Origin: Sistotremastrum niveocremeum HHB9708
Taxonomy: Eukaryota; Basidiomycota; Agaricomycetes; Sistotremastrales; Sistotremastraceae
Length of the DNA: 64,000 nt
Direction: 5' to 3'
Assembly (NCBI GenBank): GCA_001630475.1
Contig: KV419424.1
Coordinates: 250,931 to 314,930, forward strand
The position numbers and the translations under genes were made by a program. Positions within the stretch are counted from its first letter, which is position 1. Every line of letters starts with the position of its first letter. The notes below the pieces were generated by a model. It ran no database searches and had not been told where the DNA came from. It saw only the letters and a list, made by a program, of their open reading frames with translations. This document shows, one piece after another, positions 45,388 to 56,095 of this stretch.

Positions 45388-47460
45388 ATGGTCTTGGATC
45401 CACTGGGTGCACGACTGAACCACAATGGATCCCTAGGGACGGTCAGATACGTCGGTGCCGTCGAAGGCACAACTGGAACTTGGTTGGGTGTCGAATGGGA
45501 CGACCCAGCTCGAGGAAAGCACAGCGGCAAGGAATATTTTACATGCCAGTACGTACACCCTCTACCTGGAACATCCACGAAACCATTTGACTTGCATAAT
45601 CTAGAATTCCAGGTTCTGGCTCATTCATCCGTAATACACCTTCAATCAATTGGGGCTGTACTTTTCTGGAAGCCTTGTTGTCTAAATACGTGGAACTGCC
45701 TCATGCATCAGAAAGTCCAGAGACCGTTATCTTGGGCTCCAGCAATGGTGCCATTGCGGTCGAAGCCGTTGGTCTTGACAAAGTCAGAATGAAACTGTCA
45801 AACGTTGGGACTTTACGCGAAATAAGCTTGAACATGCAAAACGTTGCGACACCCGGCCCATCAGGAGAAATAGCGCAAACCTGTCCTTGTGCGGTGTTCG
45901 CCCCACTTATGTGTAATGCACCCGCTATAACCCCATCCCAGACGTGCGAGGCTTAGATCTATCCCAGAGCCTTATTCCTTCATGGGAAGTAATTGCGGCC
46001 ATAGCTGGCCAGCTCCATCATTTGGAAACGCTTACTCTAAAGTCAGAAATTCCGAATCCATAGTGGTTCCATCCATTTCTCATTATTTCCTCAGTTCTAA
46101 TCGATTTCAGTCTCCTCTGGGTTTTTCCGATTCCGGAACGTTCTCCAGAGTTACAGAACTGCGTCTAAACAACACACTCCTTGGGTGGCACCAGGTCGGT
46201 CTACGTGTAGTGCCGTGCCTACGTCCTATATCTCTGATTTCCACTCTGCATTATTGCAGCTGCTTACAGTTCTGCCCGATTTTCCGGTCCTTTCCGCACT
46301 CGAATTGGGCTACAATCGATTATCATGCCTTTCCGTTCCGTCGGACCACGCACTTTCTTTCCCTTCAGTGCGAAGTATCAATCTTGACTCGAATTTCTTG
46401 GCTTCTCTTCCTGAGTTGGCGATCGCGCTTGGTTCCTTTCCGCAGCAAGCATTATTTTCCAGTCTCATTATTGCGCTCGGTTGACCAGCCCTAAGATTGG
46501 AACGGCTTTTACTCACTTCAAACCACTTCGAAAATATACCCCTTCTTCCTCGAGAGCAACGCGATGGTATCCGGCAACTCAAGCACCTGACACTAACGAA
46601 CAACCGCATATCAAAGTTGTCAGATTTTGATACTTTGAATATTCTTTGTCCAGAACTCTTGTCTTTGAATGTTTCAGGTAACCCCGTGTTTGAAGGCGTG
46701 TAAACCTTTCTTCTGCACTGAAATCAATATCTGAACCGATAGCTCGTAGCTCCAGACACTAAGTCATCAGCTCGGCAACTGATCATTGCAAGGATGACGC
46801 ACTTGACCTCCCTAGATTTCAGCAGCGTAATTCTGTCTAATTGTCAGCGTCGTTACCTTAAAAATACTGAACAAACACTCAGATCTCACGACAAGAACGG
46901 AAGGACAGCGAGGTGTTATATCTCTCTCACGTCGCCCAACAGTCTTTCGAGAATGAGGATTTGCGTAGTATAGCATATCCACGCTGGCGAGAACTTTGTG
47001 AAGGTAAGTCCGGTTCTCAGCGGAGTTCTTTTGATGCTAAGCAGTTGCAGAGCATGGCAGGCCATCAGGCCCACGCATATCCGTGCGAAACACCCTTGGG
47101 AGTAAACTCATTAGTGAGTTAGGATAGCCAGTTTCCGGGCCGCTTGTTCTGCTAACACTGTACAAAGCGCTGCAAGTCATTTCCACGAATTCTGACCCCA
47201 CTCTCAATGTCAACCTGGAGGTTTTGAAATCGAGTGGTAACTGTGACACGATCCGAGTATTACCAACGATGGGATTCAAGGCGATACGTTTCAAGGTATT
47301 GAAGACTCTGAAATACACCATTAACACGAATCATCGTATCTGGTTATGGCTGGATAGAGGGTTTCCGCCGTTGATAGAATTGGATGAGACTTCAAATGAC
47401 CGAGACGCAGAATGGTTGGGACTTGAAAATGGATCAATTTTGATAGTACAAGTCAAATAG
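45388..47460 (+). CDS. Tubulin-folding cofactor E (CAP-Gly, LRR)
   Basis: TBCE captures alpha-tubulin and, with cofactors C and D, assembles and disassembles tubulin dimers. The N-terminal CAP-Gly domain is clear ('GTVRYVGAVEGTTGTWLGVE', 'GKHSGKEYF'). Leucine-rich repeats follow ('VTELRLNNTLLGW', 'FPVLSALELGYNRLS', 'LKHLTLTNNRISKLSDFDTL', 'LSLNVSGNP'). The C terminus has a ubiquitin-like fold segment ('YTINTNHRIWLWLDRGFPPL' to 'ENGSILIVQVK'). The order CAP-Gly, LRR, UBL is diagnostic. About eight introns; those between 45560 and 46200 were only partly resolved. Confidence 0.87.
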
Positions 47461-47984
47461 AAACAGGTTGTTGTATGTCAAATGATCACTAATACATGAT
47501 TTTTGCAGACACTGCTGTAAGAAGAAAGCTTACCTAATTGGCAGCGAGAACAAGACCTCAAGGGAAAGAAAGCCTTTCGACGTGATCGCAGAGACCATGA
47601 TTGGGTAAACGCTTTTGAGTTCACCATGGAACCAAAGATGGACCAGGACAGCGCAAAACTGCGACCAAGGAGACGGCCATTGATTCTTGAAGTCCTTGGT
47701 TAAATCTTCTCCAACAAGCCAACGACAAAATTTGCAGTCCTCAAGGAGCCAGGGTCCACCTTGGAATCGATCCATACATTCGGCTTGGAAAAGGTACGCG
47801 GGAGGACACCAAACTACCATCAGAAATTACAGGGGCCGCGAATAATCGCCTATTTCGCCTAACAAAACGGAATTTGTGCCACAGATGCGCGGTCCAAACC
47901 AATCGGAGATGCGAGATTTCTTATAAGCAGAAGGAGGAGACAGTCTGCTCATGGATGAGGAAGTCAAGTCCAGCTACCCGTCCG
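47461..47984. other. Convergent 3' flanks with an unexplained minus-strand open frame
   Basis: About 520 bp between the TBCE and SR-protein stops. A 96-codon minus-strand frame (47530-47820) is Trp/Cys-rich and ends normally, but has no start context or recognisable domain. It may be chance or the remnant of a gene. Nothing else was seen. Confidence 0.4.
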
Positions 47985-49406
47985 CTAAGTACGAGACCAG
48001 CCACCGTCTCCGCCATTTGCGGGTCTCCTGTCGTCGTATCGCTCTTCGTCCTTTCTCTTCGACGACGGGACCCTGTCATCATCACGACGCCTGTCATAAG
48101 GTTCGCCGCCACGTCTGTCGTCATATCTCCTATCGTCGTGCCTATCATCGCGCCGGGGACGATCGTCGTAATCTTTCCTAGGGGGAGACCTGGGGCGACG
48201 GTCATAGTCGCCGCCCCTGCGAGGAGACCTTGACCTGTCACGGCGCGGAGGCCGGTCGTCTCTATAGCGATCATCCCGATAACGATCATCTCTGTAAGGG
48301 CGCTCGTACCGTCGTTCATAGCCTCCAGCACGCTACGAGAAATTCAGTCAAGACATGGGTACGAGCACGAAATTGCGAACCTCTTCTGCCAAGGCAACTC
48401 GTACACTGGCGCCGCGGAGTTCTTTGCCGTCAAGAAGTTTGACAGCTGAGTCAGCGTCATCCTTGCTCAGGTATTCCAAGATACTAGTCCGCTGTTGAAT
48501 TACGCCAGAGGACGAGAGGAGTACACCTACCCCTGGCCAGCAACATCACGATCGATGTCAGCAAACGATACACTACCAGCTTCACGTCCAAAGTCTTTCA
48601 GATCCTGAAATGGTCCAATAGATGGTTAGGGGCCAGCGCGGATACGGGAAGAAAAAGGAGTGGTTCCGCGTGCCACTTCGGATCCTCCGAGGACATCAGG
48701 GTAATCCAGGTCCCAGAACGGCCATAAATAAGGAGGAGCGACGAGCGGACACCCGTAGAACGAAACAGAAGCGATGTCATGGGAAACGATAGTACCTGCC
48801 AGCTCGTATCACGAGAAACGCCTGAAACGATGATTCTAAATCCAGGGGGGCGCCGAGTTCGAGGGGGAGGGCTGAAACATTAGCAGGTAAATGGGAATGC
48901 CCATGAGACGTCAGCGATGGGGTAAACAGACCCATGTCCTCGATCCCCATCATAATTATCGCGGCGGCGGGCCTCTTTGGCAAATTCGACCACAATGCTG
49001 GTAAAAAAATACTCGTGAGTACGAACATTCAGATGAAGCAACCACGGCGAACTTGGTGCCCATGAAAGGTTTGCCATTGAAAGCGGCGACTGCATCCTCA
49101 GCGTCCTGACGGTTACATCAATACAAGACCAAGTCAGCACAAAGTTGGGTGACATACCCTGGTGCCCTCGAATTCGACGAAGCCGAATCCTGCCAAAAGA
49201 CATGAAGCGCTGGAGAGACCGTTCAAGCAAGAAGACTATACCTTTACCAGCCATGACTCTGCAATCAACTACGCGCCCGTATCCGTCAAAGAGCTTTTCA
49301 ACGTCTTCTTGCCTAGCTTCAGCAGGAAGTCCTAGTACATGTTCAATGATCTGTCTGGCGAAAGGGTAAGAGCGTATTTACTTCCAAGGTATAGACGGCG
49401 AGCCAT
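47985..49406 (-). CDS. SR-like RNA-binding protein with two RRMs and an Arg/Asp-rich tail
   Basis: Probably a splicing or mRNA-export factor of the Srp2/Npl3 kind. Exon 1 splices 'MARRLYLG' to 'RLPAEARQEDVEKLFDGYGR' (intron ending ACTAG), giving RRM1 with 'VVDCRVMAGFGFVEFEGTRD' and 'NGKPFMGTKFAV'. RRM2 includes 'PPGFRIIVSGVSRDTSWQDL' and 'KDDADSAVKLLDGKELRGAS'. The tail is made of RDD/RYRD/RRDRSRSPRR repeats, ending 'GGDGGWSRT'. About eight short introns. The tail mixes RS dipeptides with Arg-Asp repeats, so phosphorylation by SR kinases is possible. The start is supported by the conserved 'RRLYLGRL' opening. Confidence 0.87.
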
Positions 49407-49591
49407 TTTTTTGAGAGGAGTGTGGGGGAGAAAGGAGTGGTTGGATTTGAAGTCAGCCGCCCAACTCCGCCACATCAGATGGCCCGTGCACGATCATCGA
49501 TCACCACTGGGCAGGGACTGAAGTTTAGTTATAGTACTAGTCTTAATACATGGATGCTCGTAAAAGTAAATTAAGGGAGAATATGAAGATA

Positions 49592-51629
49592 TTAATGCTG
49601 TGACCAATCAATCGACGAAATGTCTATTCCTTCTTGAACCATTTCCCATAGCGGGCTGTTTTGAAAGTAAGTAAAATGTAGGGCTCGGCAGTGGAGACGC
49701 ACCTCATATCTCGCAACCTGTTCACTGTTGCAACGATTTTCTCTGTAACAAAGTCAATTTCTGCTTCAGTTGTAAAACGACCCATGCCGAAGCGCAGCGA
49801 CGAGTGTGCCATGTCTTCGGCAGCACCTGAGAAACAGTCATAAGTTAGCCTCAGGTTCATGTCTATGTTCGAGCGAACACACCGAGAGCACGCAAGACAT
49901 AAGAGGGTTCCAGGGAAGCAGAGGTGCAAGCACTTCCCGATGACAGCGCAACCTCCTAATTGTGGGTCAGAACAAGTACACGTCGCACAGACAAGACCAA
50001 GTAACCTTCAAAGCCATGAGTAGACTTTCACCCTAGAGAATTATTAGTATCGTGACGCCCAACTCGTGACAGGTGAATATACCTCAACATACGCGAAACT
50101 AAGATTCACGCATCCAGGATATCCATTAGGATCGCCGTTTCGAACAACATGGTCCACTTTCGCAGAAATGCCCTTGATTAAACGGTCCGCAAGGGCAGAA
50201 ACATGTGCATGGTCGCGCTGAAAGGCAACAGAATGAGCAACTCGTCTATGAGCGACGACATTGGAGCGAGCTCAGTACCCCTGCACAACGAGTCATTATA
50301 CGGCTGGCAATCGTGAAATCACGATGAAAGCCACCGCATTACTCAAGAGTGCAAGATCTCATCAACGCAGACAAGATGAAATCCAACTCACCGCCATTTC
50401 ATGTTTAGCAATTCGACATGCCTCACCCAATCCGATGACCAGGGTGCTCGGCAATGTTCCACTCCGTAAGCCTCTTTCTTGTCCACCACCGTTGATAATT
50501 GGTTCAAGCCGGACTCGAGGTCTCCGTCGCACGTAAGCAGCACCAACACCTTTCGGCCCATAGATTTTGTGACCCGATATGCTCATCAGGTCGATATTCA
50601 TGGCGTCAACATCAATGTTGATCTTTCCGACAGCTTGCGCTGCATCTGTGTGGAAATAGACGCCTCTGTGTTTTCGCACAATAGCACCAATCTCTTTGAG
50701 AGGTTGTATAACGCCAGTTTCGTTGTTGACAGCCATGATTGATACCAGGCAAGTATCCGGACGTATCGCGGCTTCCAATTCATGCAAAGATATGACGCCG
50801 TTGGGTTGGACGGGAAGATATGTAACGTCAAACCCTTCTTCTGACAATTTCCGACACGAGTCGAGAACACATTTGTGTTCCTAAATCGAGGTCATGATTA
50901 TTCTATAGCGAGACATGATCCGGGACGTACAGTTTGAGTTGTGATGATATGTCTTTTTTTCTCCTTATGAAACCGAGCAACGCCTTTGATGGCCATATTG
51001 TTGCTTTCCGTGGCGCCAGATGTGAAGACTATGTCTTTCTGGTCGGCTCCAATAAGGTCAGCCACATACTATAGCAGGTATCCAGATTAAATCCATCAGA
51101 GTAGAGTTGAACTGGAGCCGCACCTGTCGAGCCTCATCAACCGCTTTCTCGGCCTCCCATCCATAAGCGTGTGTGCGACTGTGTGGGTTTCCATACATGT
51201 CCGTGTAATAGGGGAGCATTGCGTCCAGCACTCGAGGATCCAACGGTGTGGTTGCCTATAATACATGAGAATGATGTGGGGGCCAAAACGAACGCTAGTT
51301 TCGACATACCTGCATGTCGAGATAAATAGGCCGAGCTTTCAAGTCAGATGAATTTTTGGCCTGCGGCTGCACATCGAGCTTGAAACCAAGCATATCTAAT
51401 CAACTGGGTGAGCATATCGAGTCAATGCAACTACTCAAATGTCTCGAACCTGCGCGAGGGGCAAACATGTCCTCCTGGATCTGTCTAACGACTGCAGGCC
51501 CTACATCGGTAACGCTGGCCCTGTCGGTCGAGGACGGTGAGACAAACGACCGTCGGAACTCGACGCTCGTCGACGCTACACATCTGATGTGGTTTCGAAC
51601 GACTTGTCGTGAAATCGACCTCGAGAGCA
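49592..51629 (-). CDS. NFS1: Mitochondrial cysteine desulfurase Nfs1
   Basis: Nfs1 is the PLP enzyme that takes sulfur from cysteine for iron-sulfur cluster assembly and tRNA thiolation. The N terminus '[20 protein letters not shown]' is a mitochondrial presequence. Then '[20 protein letters not shown]', '[20 protein letters not shown]', '[20 protein letters not shown]', '[13 protein letters not shown]', the PLP-lysine motif '[12 protein letters not shown]', and the catalytic-cysteine loop '[20 protein letters not shown]'. The last exon ends '[20 protein letters not shown]'. About eight introns. All key residues are present. Confidence 0.95.
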
Positions 51630-51966
51630 TTTTCTGACTTGGTCGATGTGGAGAAAGAGGTCTGCCGATTATGTAAGCGATCTCAGTCCCTTTTCTCTTC
51701 CGAGCCGACGCCGTCTTCTCCACGCAAGCTCTTCGTTTTTTATATCGACTCGGCACACCAGGTCAGCAGAGGCGCAACATATTTGGCTATGGACTTGAAT
51801 CGGATTGACTGTTTGCTTGGATCGTACTCAATTTTTACTTCGGCGAAGTCGGTGATGCACAGTCTTTATCTGATAGCGATGCCGCGGGCGGCTCAAGGTA
51901 CGAAATGTCAATTCATCGAGAACCAAACATTGATAATCATAATATGTAAGATAACAAATATCGAAT

Positions 51967-53650
51967 TTACAGAGGGGGGTTGGCCTTGGACACAAGGGTC
52001 TGGAAGTACTCCTGGAACCACTGGCCAGCCTGGGGAGCGGGCTGGTCGGCATCCGACAAGGAGCAGGTGGAGTCATAACGAGGAGCAGAGCTGTTGGAAG
52101 TACCGTCACATTCACCTCCGGGCTTGACCCAGACAATGGCATCGATGAGAGCGCTGCCGGTGTTGGTGGTCGGGCGAGTACCGAAACCGGCACCCTTGAT
52201 GTTACACCAATCACCCCACTGTTGACGGAGGTTCTGCTGACCTGAACGTCCCTGGTCGACAATGAAGTGAGCGGGGAAGCCGGAAGAAGTCAACATGGGT
52301 GCGAGAGCGTTGATGTAGTGGATTTCGTCGTAGTTGGGGTCACCCTGGGTGCAAGGGTCGGGGGTGACAGCAGAGAGTGCGTTGTAGTTGGCCACGTCTA
52401 ACGAGTTCGGTGAGATTGTGTTGTCTCGCAACCCCAAATACAAACTTACTGGTAGCAAGACCACGGACAGTGTTGGGAGATCCAGCGGTCTGGAGGATCT
52501 GGCTGAAGAGGGTAGCAGCGGGCTGCAAGTTGGCGGGCCAACCGAGCCATCCAGCGTGACCAGCATCGAGGTACATGGCGACGTTGACTTTGCTGAGCTG
52601 TTGAATAGCATAGACGATGCACTGCTTGTAGGCGGTCTGAGCGGCAGAGCAGTTAGGGTCGCTCAAGTTGGTGACCAAGTTGGCGAGCGAATCGGGCTCG
52701 ATGACGGCAACAACAGTCACGCCGGGGTTAGCCTTGATCTGAGCAACGATTTGGTCGATGTAGTTTTCGTAGTTGGCAACACCGTTGTCGCTGATCTGGA
52801 ATTCACCGTTGGAAGCTTTGGCGTGGCAATCACGGTTGGGCAAGTCGTAGACGACGATCTGGAAGACGGCGTTGGGGGTCTGAGCAGCCTGCTTCAAGTA
52901 GCCGCCGAGAGTCTGAAGACAAACAGCGATTAGGACATCGTTGCGTAAGCCAGTGTTGGAGTACTTACGGGGACCTTGGCAACGGTGTCGAGCCAGAAGA
53001 AAGTGGGGATGGTCTCGACGGTGGCAGCCTTGGCAGCGAGATTCGAATCAGTGAAGAGAGGAATGGCTGCTTGGATCTATAGCACCGAACGGTCAAAAGA
53101 GGCTCGCCGTCATTGAACTGAACTCACTTCGGCGGCATAGAAGGGGTTAGGAATGACAGTCTTGCCAGCATACGGGTTTCCAGCGACAGGGGTGGTAGTT
53201 CCGGTGGAGGAAGTGGAGGTGGAGGTAGTGGTAGTGGAGGATTTGGAGGTGCTGCTAGAGGTCGTAGTGCTGGAGGACTTGGTCGTTGAGCTAGTGGTGG
53301 TGGTCGATTTGGTGGTCGAGCTGGTGGTGGTGGAGGTTGACTTGCTGGTCGAGCTCGAGCTGGAAGAGCCTTGAAGACACTAGGAACAAAATAAGGACAA
53401 TGGGCGCGATGAGAATATGAAACAATACAGACCTGCGAGTAGTAGGGGTTGGAGTATGTGCAAGTCCATCCGCTGGTGCAAGTGGTAGGGCCGTCTAGAG
53501 ATTACATGTCAATATGGTCATCACATGCACCCGACAAAGATACATACTCCAGCCAATACCACCACACTGTCCCCATTGTCCGGCTTGAGCGGCGACGAAG
53601 GCAGGAACGAGGGCGACGAGAGCCGCGAGAGGAAGAGCACCGTACTTCAT
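51967..53650 (-). CDS. cel6A: Secreted GH6 cellobiohydrolase II with N-terminal CBM1
   Basis: A non-reducing-end exocellulase of crystalline cellulose breakdown. It opens with a signal peptide ('MKYGALPLAALVALVPAFVA'), then a fungal CBM1 ('WGQCGGIGW', 'GPTTCTSGWTCTYSNPYYSQ'), then a Ser/Thr linker (53180-53370), then the GH6 barrel. Active-site regions are 'VVYDLPNRDCHAKASNGEF' and 'VVAVIEPDSLANLVTN' (both catalytic-tunnel Asp), with 'DQGRSGQQNLRQQWGDWCN' and 'IVWVKPGGECDGTS' nearer the C terminus. It ends 'TLVSKANPPL'. About six short introns. Likely induced on cellulose and repressed by glucose, from family knowledge. Confidence 0.96.
53180..53370 (-). repeat. Low-complexity Ser/Thr linker of the GH6 enzyme
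   Basis: Codons for Thr, Ser and occasional Lys in irregular short repeats join CBM1 to the catalytic domain. On the plus strand this appears as GGT/GGA/GTG-rich sequence. Such O-glycosylated linkers vary in length between relatives. Confidence 0.75.
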
Positions 53651-53723
53651 TTTTGAGAGTGAGGGAGAGTGATGACCGTGGGGCTTGTAAGCTAAAGAAA
53701 AGGGTAAAGTGGGAGATGCATGA

Positions 53724-53730
53724 ATTTATA
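53724..53730 (-). promoter_or_regulatory. TATA box of the cellobiohydrolase gene
   Basis: TATAAAT on the minus strand, 74-80 bp upstream of the start codon, within an A/T patch in otherwise mixed sequence. Position and sequence fit a strong inducible promoter. Confidence 0.65.
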
Positions 53731-54186
53731 TACGCTGAGGAATGGCACGGAGGTCAGAATGGATGAAGACATTGGAATGACCACCAAAAGACCGAGTGAC
53801 GAGCGAGGTGCTGGGTGTGGCGGATGCACGTCGGTTGGCAACCATTCCGAAGAGAGCGCAAGAGCGAAATTGAAGCATCATATGATGGTTGGTGTCACGA
53901 AAGCAAGCGTTGAATGGAGCACGGGGCTTGCTGCAAGAGTATAAGATCCGTATTGTATGCCTGAGGAGACAGCTCAGTCCGCAAGCAAGATGAACAGGGT
54001 GCGCCGAGCACGATTTCGCTGGGACTGCTTGCCATCACGGACGACGACGACGAGGGGACTGACGACGACGGACTGCACTGCGCACGTGAAGAAAAGGAAT
54101 AAAGTCGGGATTTAATTTCATGCTTGGCGATCGAATACAGCGGCCGACGAAGTTCCACTTCGGAGAATAACAACCGGTGCCAAGCC
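53731..54186. other. Cellobiohydrolase upstream region
   Basis: About 460 bp holding the GH6 promoter and the 3' flank of the CSN8-like gene. A short GAC-rich microsatellite lies near 54036-54070. No gene was seen. Confidence 0.5.
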
Positions 54187-55121
54187 CTACCAAATCAATG
54201 CTAGCCGTCCAACAGAACTCGCGCCATCTTGGTCGACGTGAGCAGCGAACACGGAGCAGCAACAGAACACTTACATTCACGTCCGACATTCGATTGCGGC
54301 GGACTGAGCGTTTCCCGAGCATTCACAGTCCATCCCTTGCCTTGTGCGACTAGTTTGAATTGAAAAATAAGCTTCAAGTTAAGCCGCTGCATCCCTTAGA
54401 CTTACTCGGAGCAAATTCGTCTAAAGGCATCCCAAGGTACATCTCGCCTAGGGCCACGGGAACTAACGAGTAGCTCTTCCCCAATAAATCCAGCGTTCGC
54501 TCTCGGAACTCGTCTGTTCCCATGTCGTCAGCACAACCAGGTCCCGGTATAAACGAATCAATTCTCACTGATAAACTTGATCGTCAGGCCATTGACCAGT
54601 GACCCGAACTGTTCGTCTTCCAACGCGCCACCAGTAATATCGCCTGCAAGGTCAGAAGCTCGGGAATATATGCTGCGGTACTTCATATCTTCCACTGCAC
54701 GCTGTAGACTCGACAGATGCTTCACTAAGGGGTGGCTACTCAAGGCCCTTGGCAATCTTTGTATGGCATGCCGTGCTGGTGGTCTTCAAGGGCGTTCATA
54801 ATCAGATTATGCAGTTAGGTTGAAACCTTACATTTCGTTGAGAATAAGATATCCCAGTACTAATGTGGAAGTGATGATGAGTCTGCTTGTGTCCCCGTCA
54901 CTAGATAGCTTGCTCCCATGTGTTTAATCGGGTGGCTTCGGTGTTTCAAGGCATATGACACTTACTTTGAGATCGCTGTCTTCGGCACTGGAAACCAACT
55001 CGGCGATTTGATTCTTCTCCAAATAGTCTTTGAAAATAGGTAGTAGGTTTTGGAACTGAGGAATGATAACATCTGGTCCCTCTGTTGTCGAGGGAGGCGT
55101 CAAAGGTTCTTTTGGTTCCAT
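54187..55121 (-). CDS. COP9 signalosome subunit 8-like protein (CSN8/PSMD8/eIF3k domain)
   Basis: CSN8 is a small scaffold subunit of the COP9 signalosome, which removes Nedd8 from cullins and so regulates SCF ligases. The N terminus is 'MEPKEPLTPPSTTEGPDVII', then helical segments 'IITSTLVLGYLILNEM', 'VKHLSSLQRAVEDMKYRSIY' and 'RERTLDLLGKSYSLVPVALG' with 'MYLGMPLDEFAP'. After another intron 'VAQGKGWTVNARETLSPPQS' matches the CSN8 pattern of a QGW...T...L.P winged-helix end. The exact C terminus is unsure: the stop is either at 54187 after a last small intron or at 54201 by reading through. It is divergent from NECAP. Confidence 0.75.
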
Positions 55122-55181
55122 GGTTGTCTGAAGTGAAGACGTCGGCGCTTGCTTGCACGCGACTTGTTAGATCGCGACGCG

Positions 55182-55936
55182 ATGGACGATATCGATGAGG
55201 TCGAGTCCATTCTCTATATGGCCCGAGAGATATCTGGTGCTTCACGAATACTCATGCTCGTCTATTGGACTCAATGCTTTGCTTCCAGTCTTCAAAGTCC
55301 CACCACTAAAGTCCAACGAAGGGCGCCGGGCAACTGAATGGGGCGATCTCTCAAATCCAGTCTGGAAAGGACGAATGCGTATTATCGAAAAGTCATCTGG
55401 GGCTTTCATACGTCTAGAAGACCCATCTACAGGTTAGATCTTGTCGTTTGTAGGCTACACTGTCTGATTCTGCATATCGAGGCGATCTCTTCGCCCAGGC
55501 AGCCTATGATGCGGAGAAGCCAAATGTCGAGGCTGTCCTCGACTCGTCGCGATATTTCGTTCTCAGAGTTGAAGAAGGGAACAGGAAGGCATATATTGGC
55601 ATCGGCTTTGCTGAGCGCAGCGAGAGTTTCGATTTCAGTAAGCATCATGCTCCTCTGGCTCGTTCAGACTGCAATGCGTGCACAGATGTGGCCTTACAAG
55701 ATTACACCAAGCGATTCAAAGCTGCCAAAAATCCGGAGGCGGCTGTGGATTCTGCTTCACCTCACATACCAACTGGTCCCAAAGTCGACTATTCGCTCAA
55801 GGAAGGACAAACTTTCTCCATTTCTATTCCTGGCCGAGGCAGCAGCAGCAACTCCACACCCAAGTCCAGCAGCCAATCTTCAGGAGCGTCCATACCACTA
55901 CTGCCCCCGCCACCATCCGCGCCCAAGCACAGATAG
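55182..55936 (+). CDS. NECAP-like clathrin-adaptor accessory protein
   Basis: NECAP proteins bind AP-2 and regulate clathrin-coated vesicle formation through a PH-like (PHear) domain. Splicing joins 'MAREIS' to '[20 protein letters not shown]', '[20 protein letters not shown]', '[14 protein letters not shown]', '[20 protein letters not shown]' with '[11 protein letters not shown]', then '[14 protein letters not shown]' and '[14 protein letters not shown]'. This follows the mammalian NECAP domain nearly end to end. The C terminus is Ser/Pro-rich, ending '[10 protein letters not shown]'. Four introns are clear. Cytosolic, at the plasma membrane. Confidence 0.92.
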
Positions 55937-56095
55937 GCTCACATCTCAATTTGATCTTCTCGCTTCATCTTCGCTCATTGTACGATATCGAACAGTCTTG
56001 TAATACAACACCGTTGCATGAGGCTCAATACAGCATAATTAAGGCCGAGGTTCAGAGACAACACAGTGAAAGGCAGAAAGGGACAGACTGCAAAG

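Noticed and set aside
47921-48331. Met/Thr-rich 136-codon minus-strand frame
   Set aside because: It is a shifted reading of the Arg/Asp-rich tail of the SR-like protein.
52388-52933. 181-codon plus-strand frame inside the cellobiohydrolase
   Set aside because: Antisense shadow caused by codon bias of the GH6 gene.
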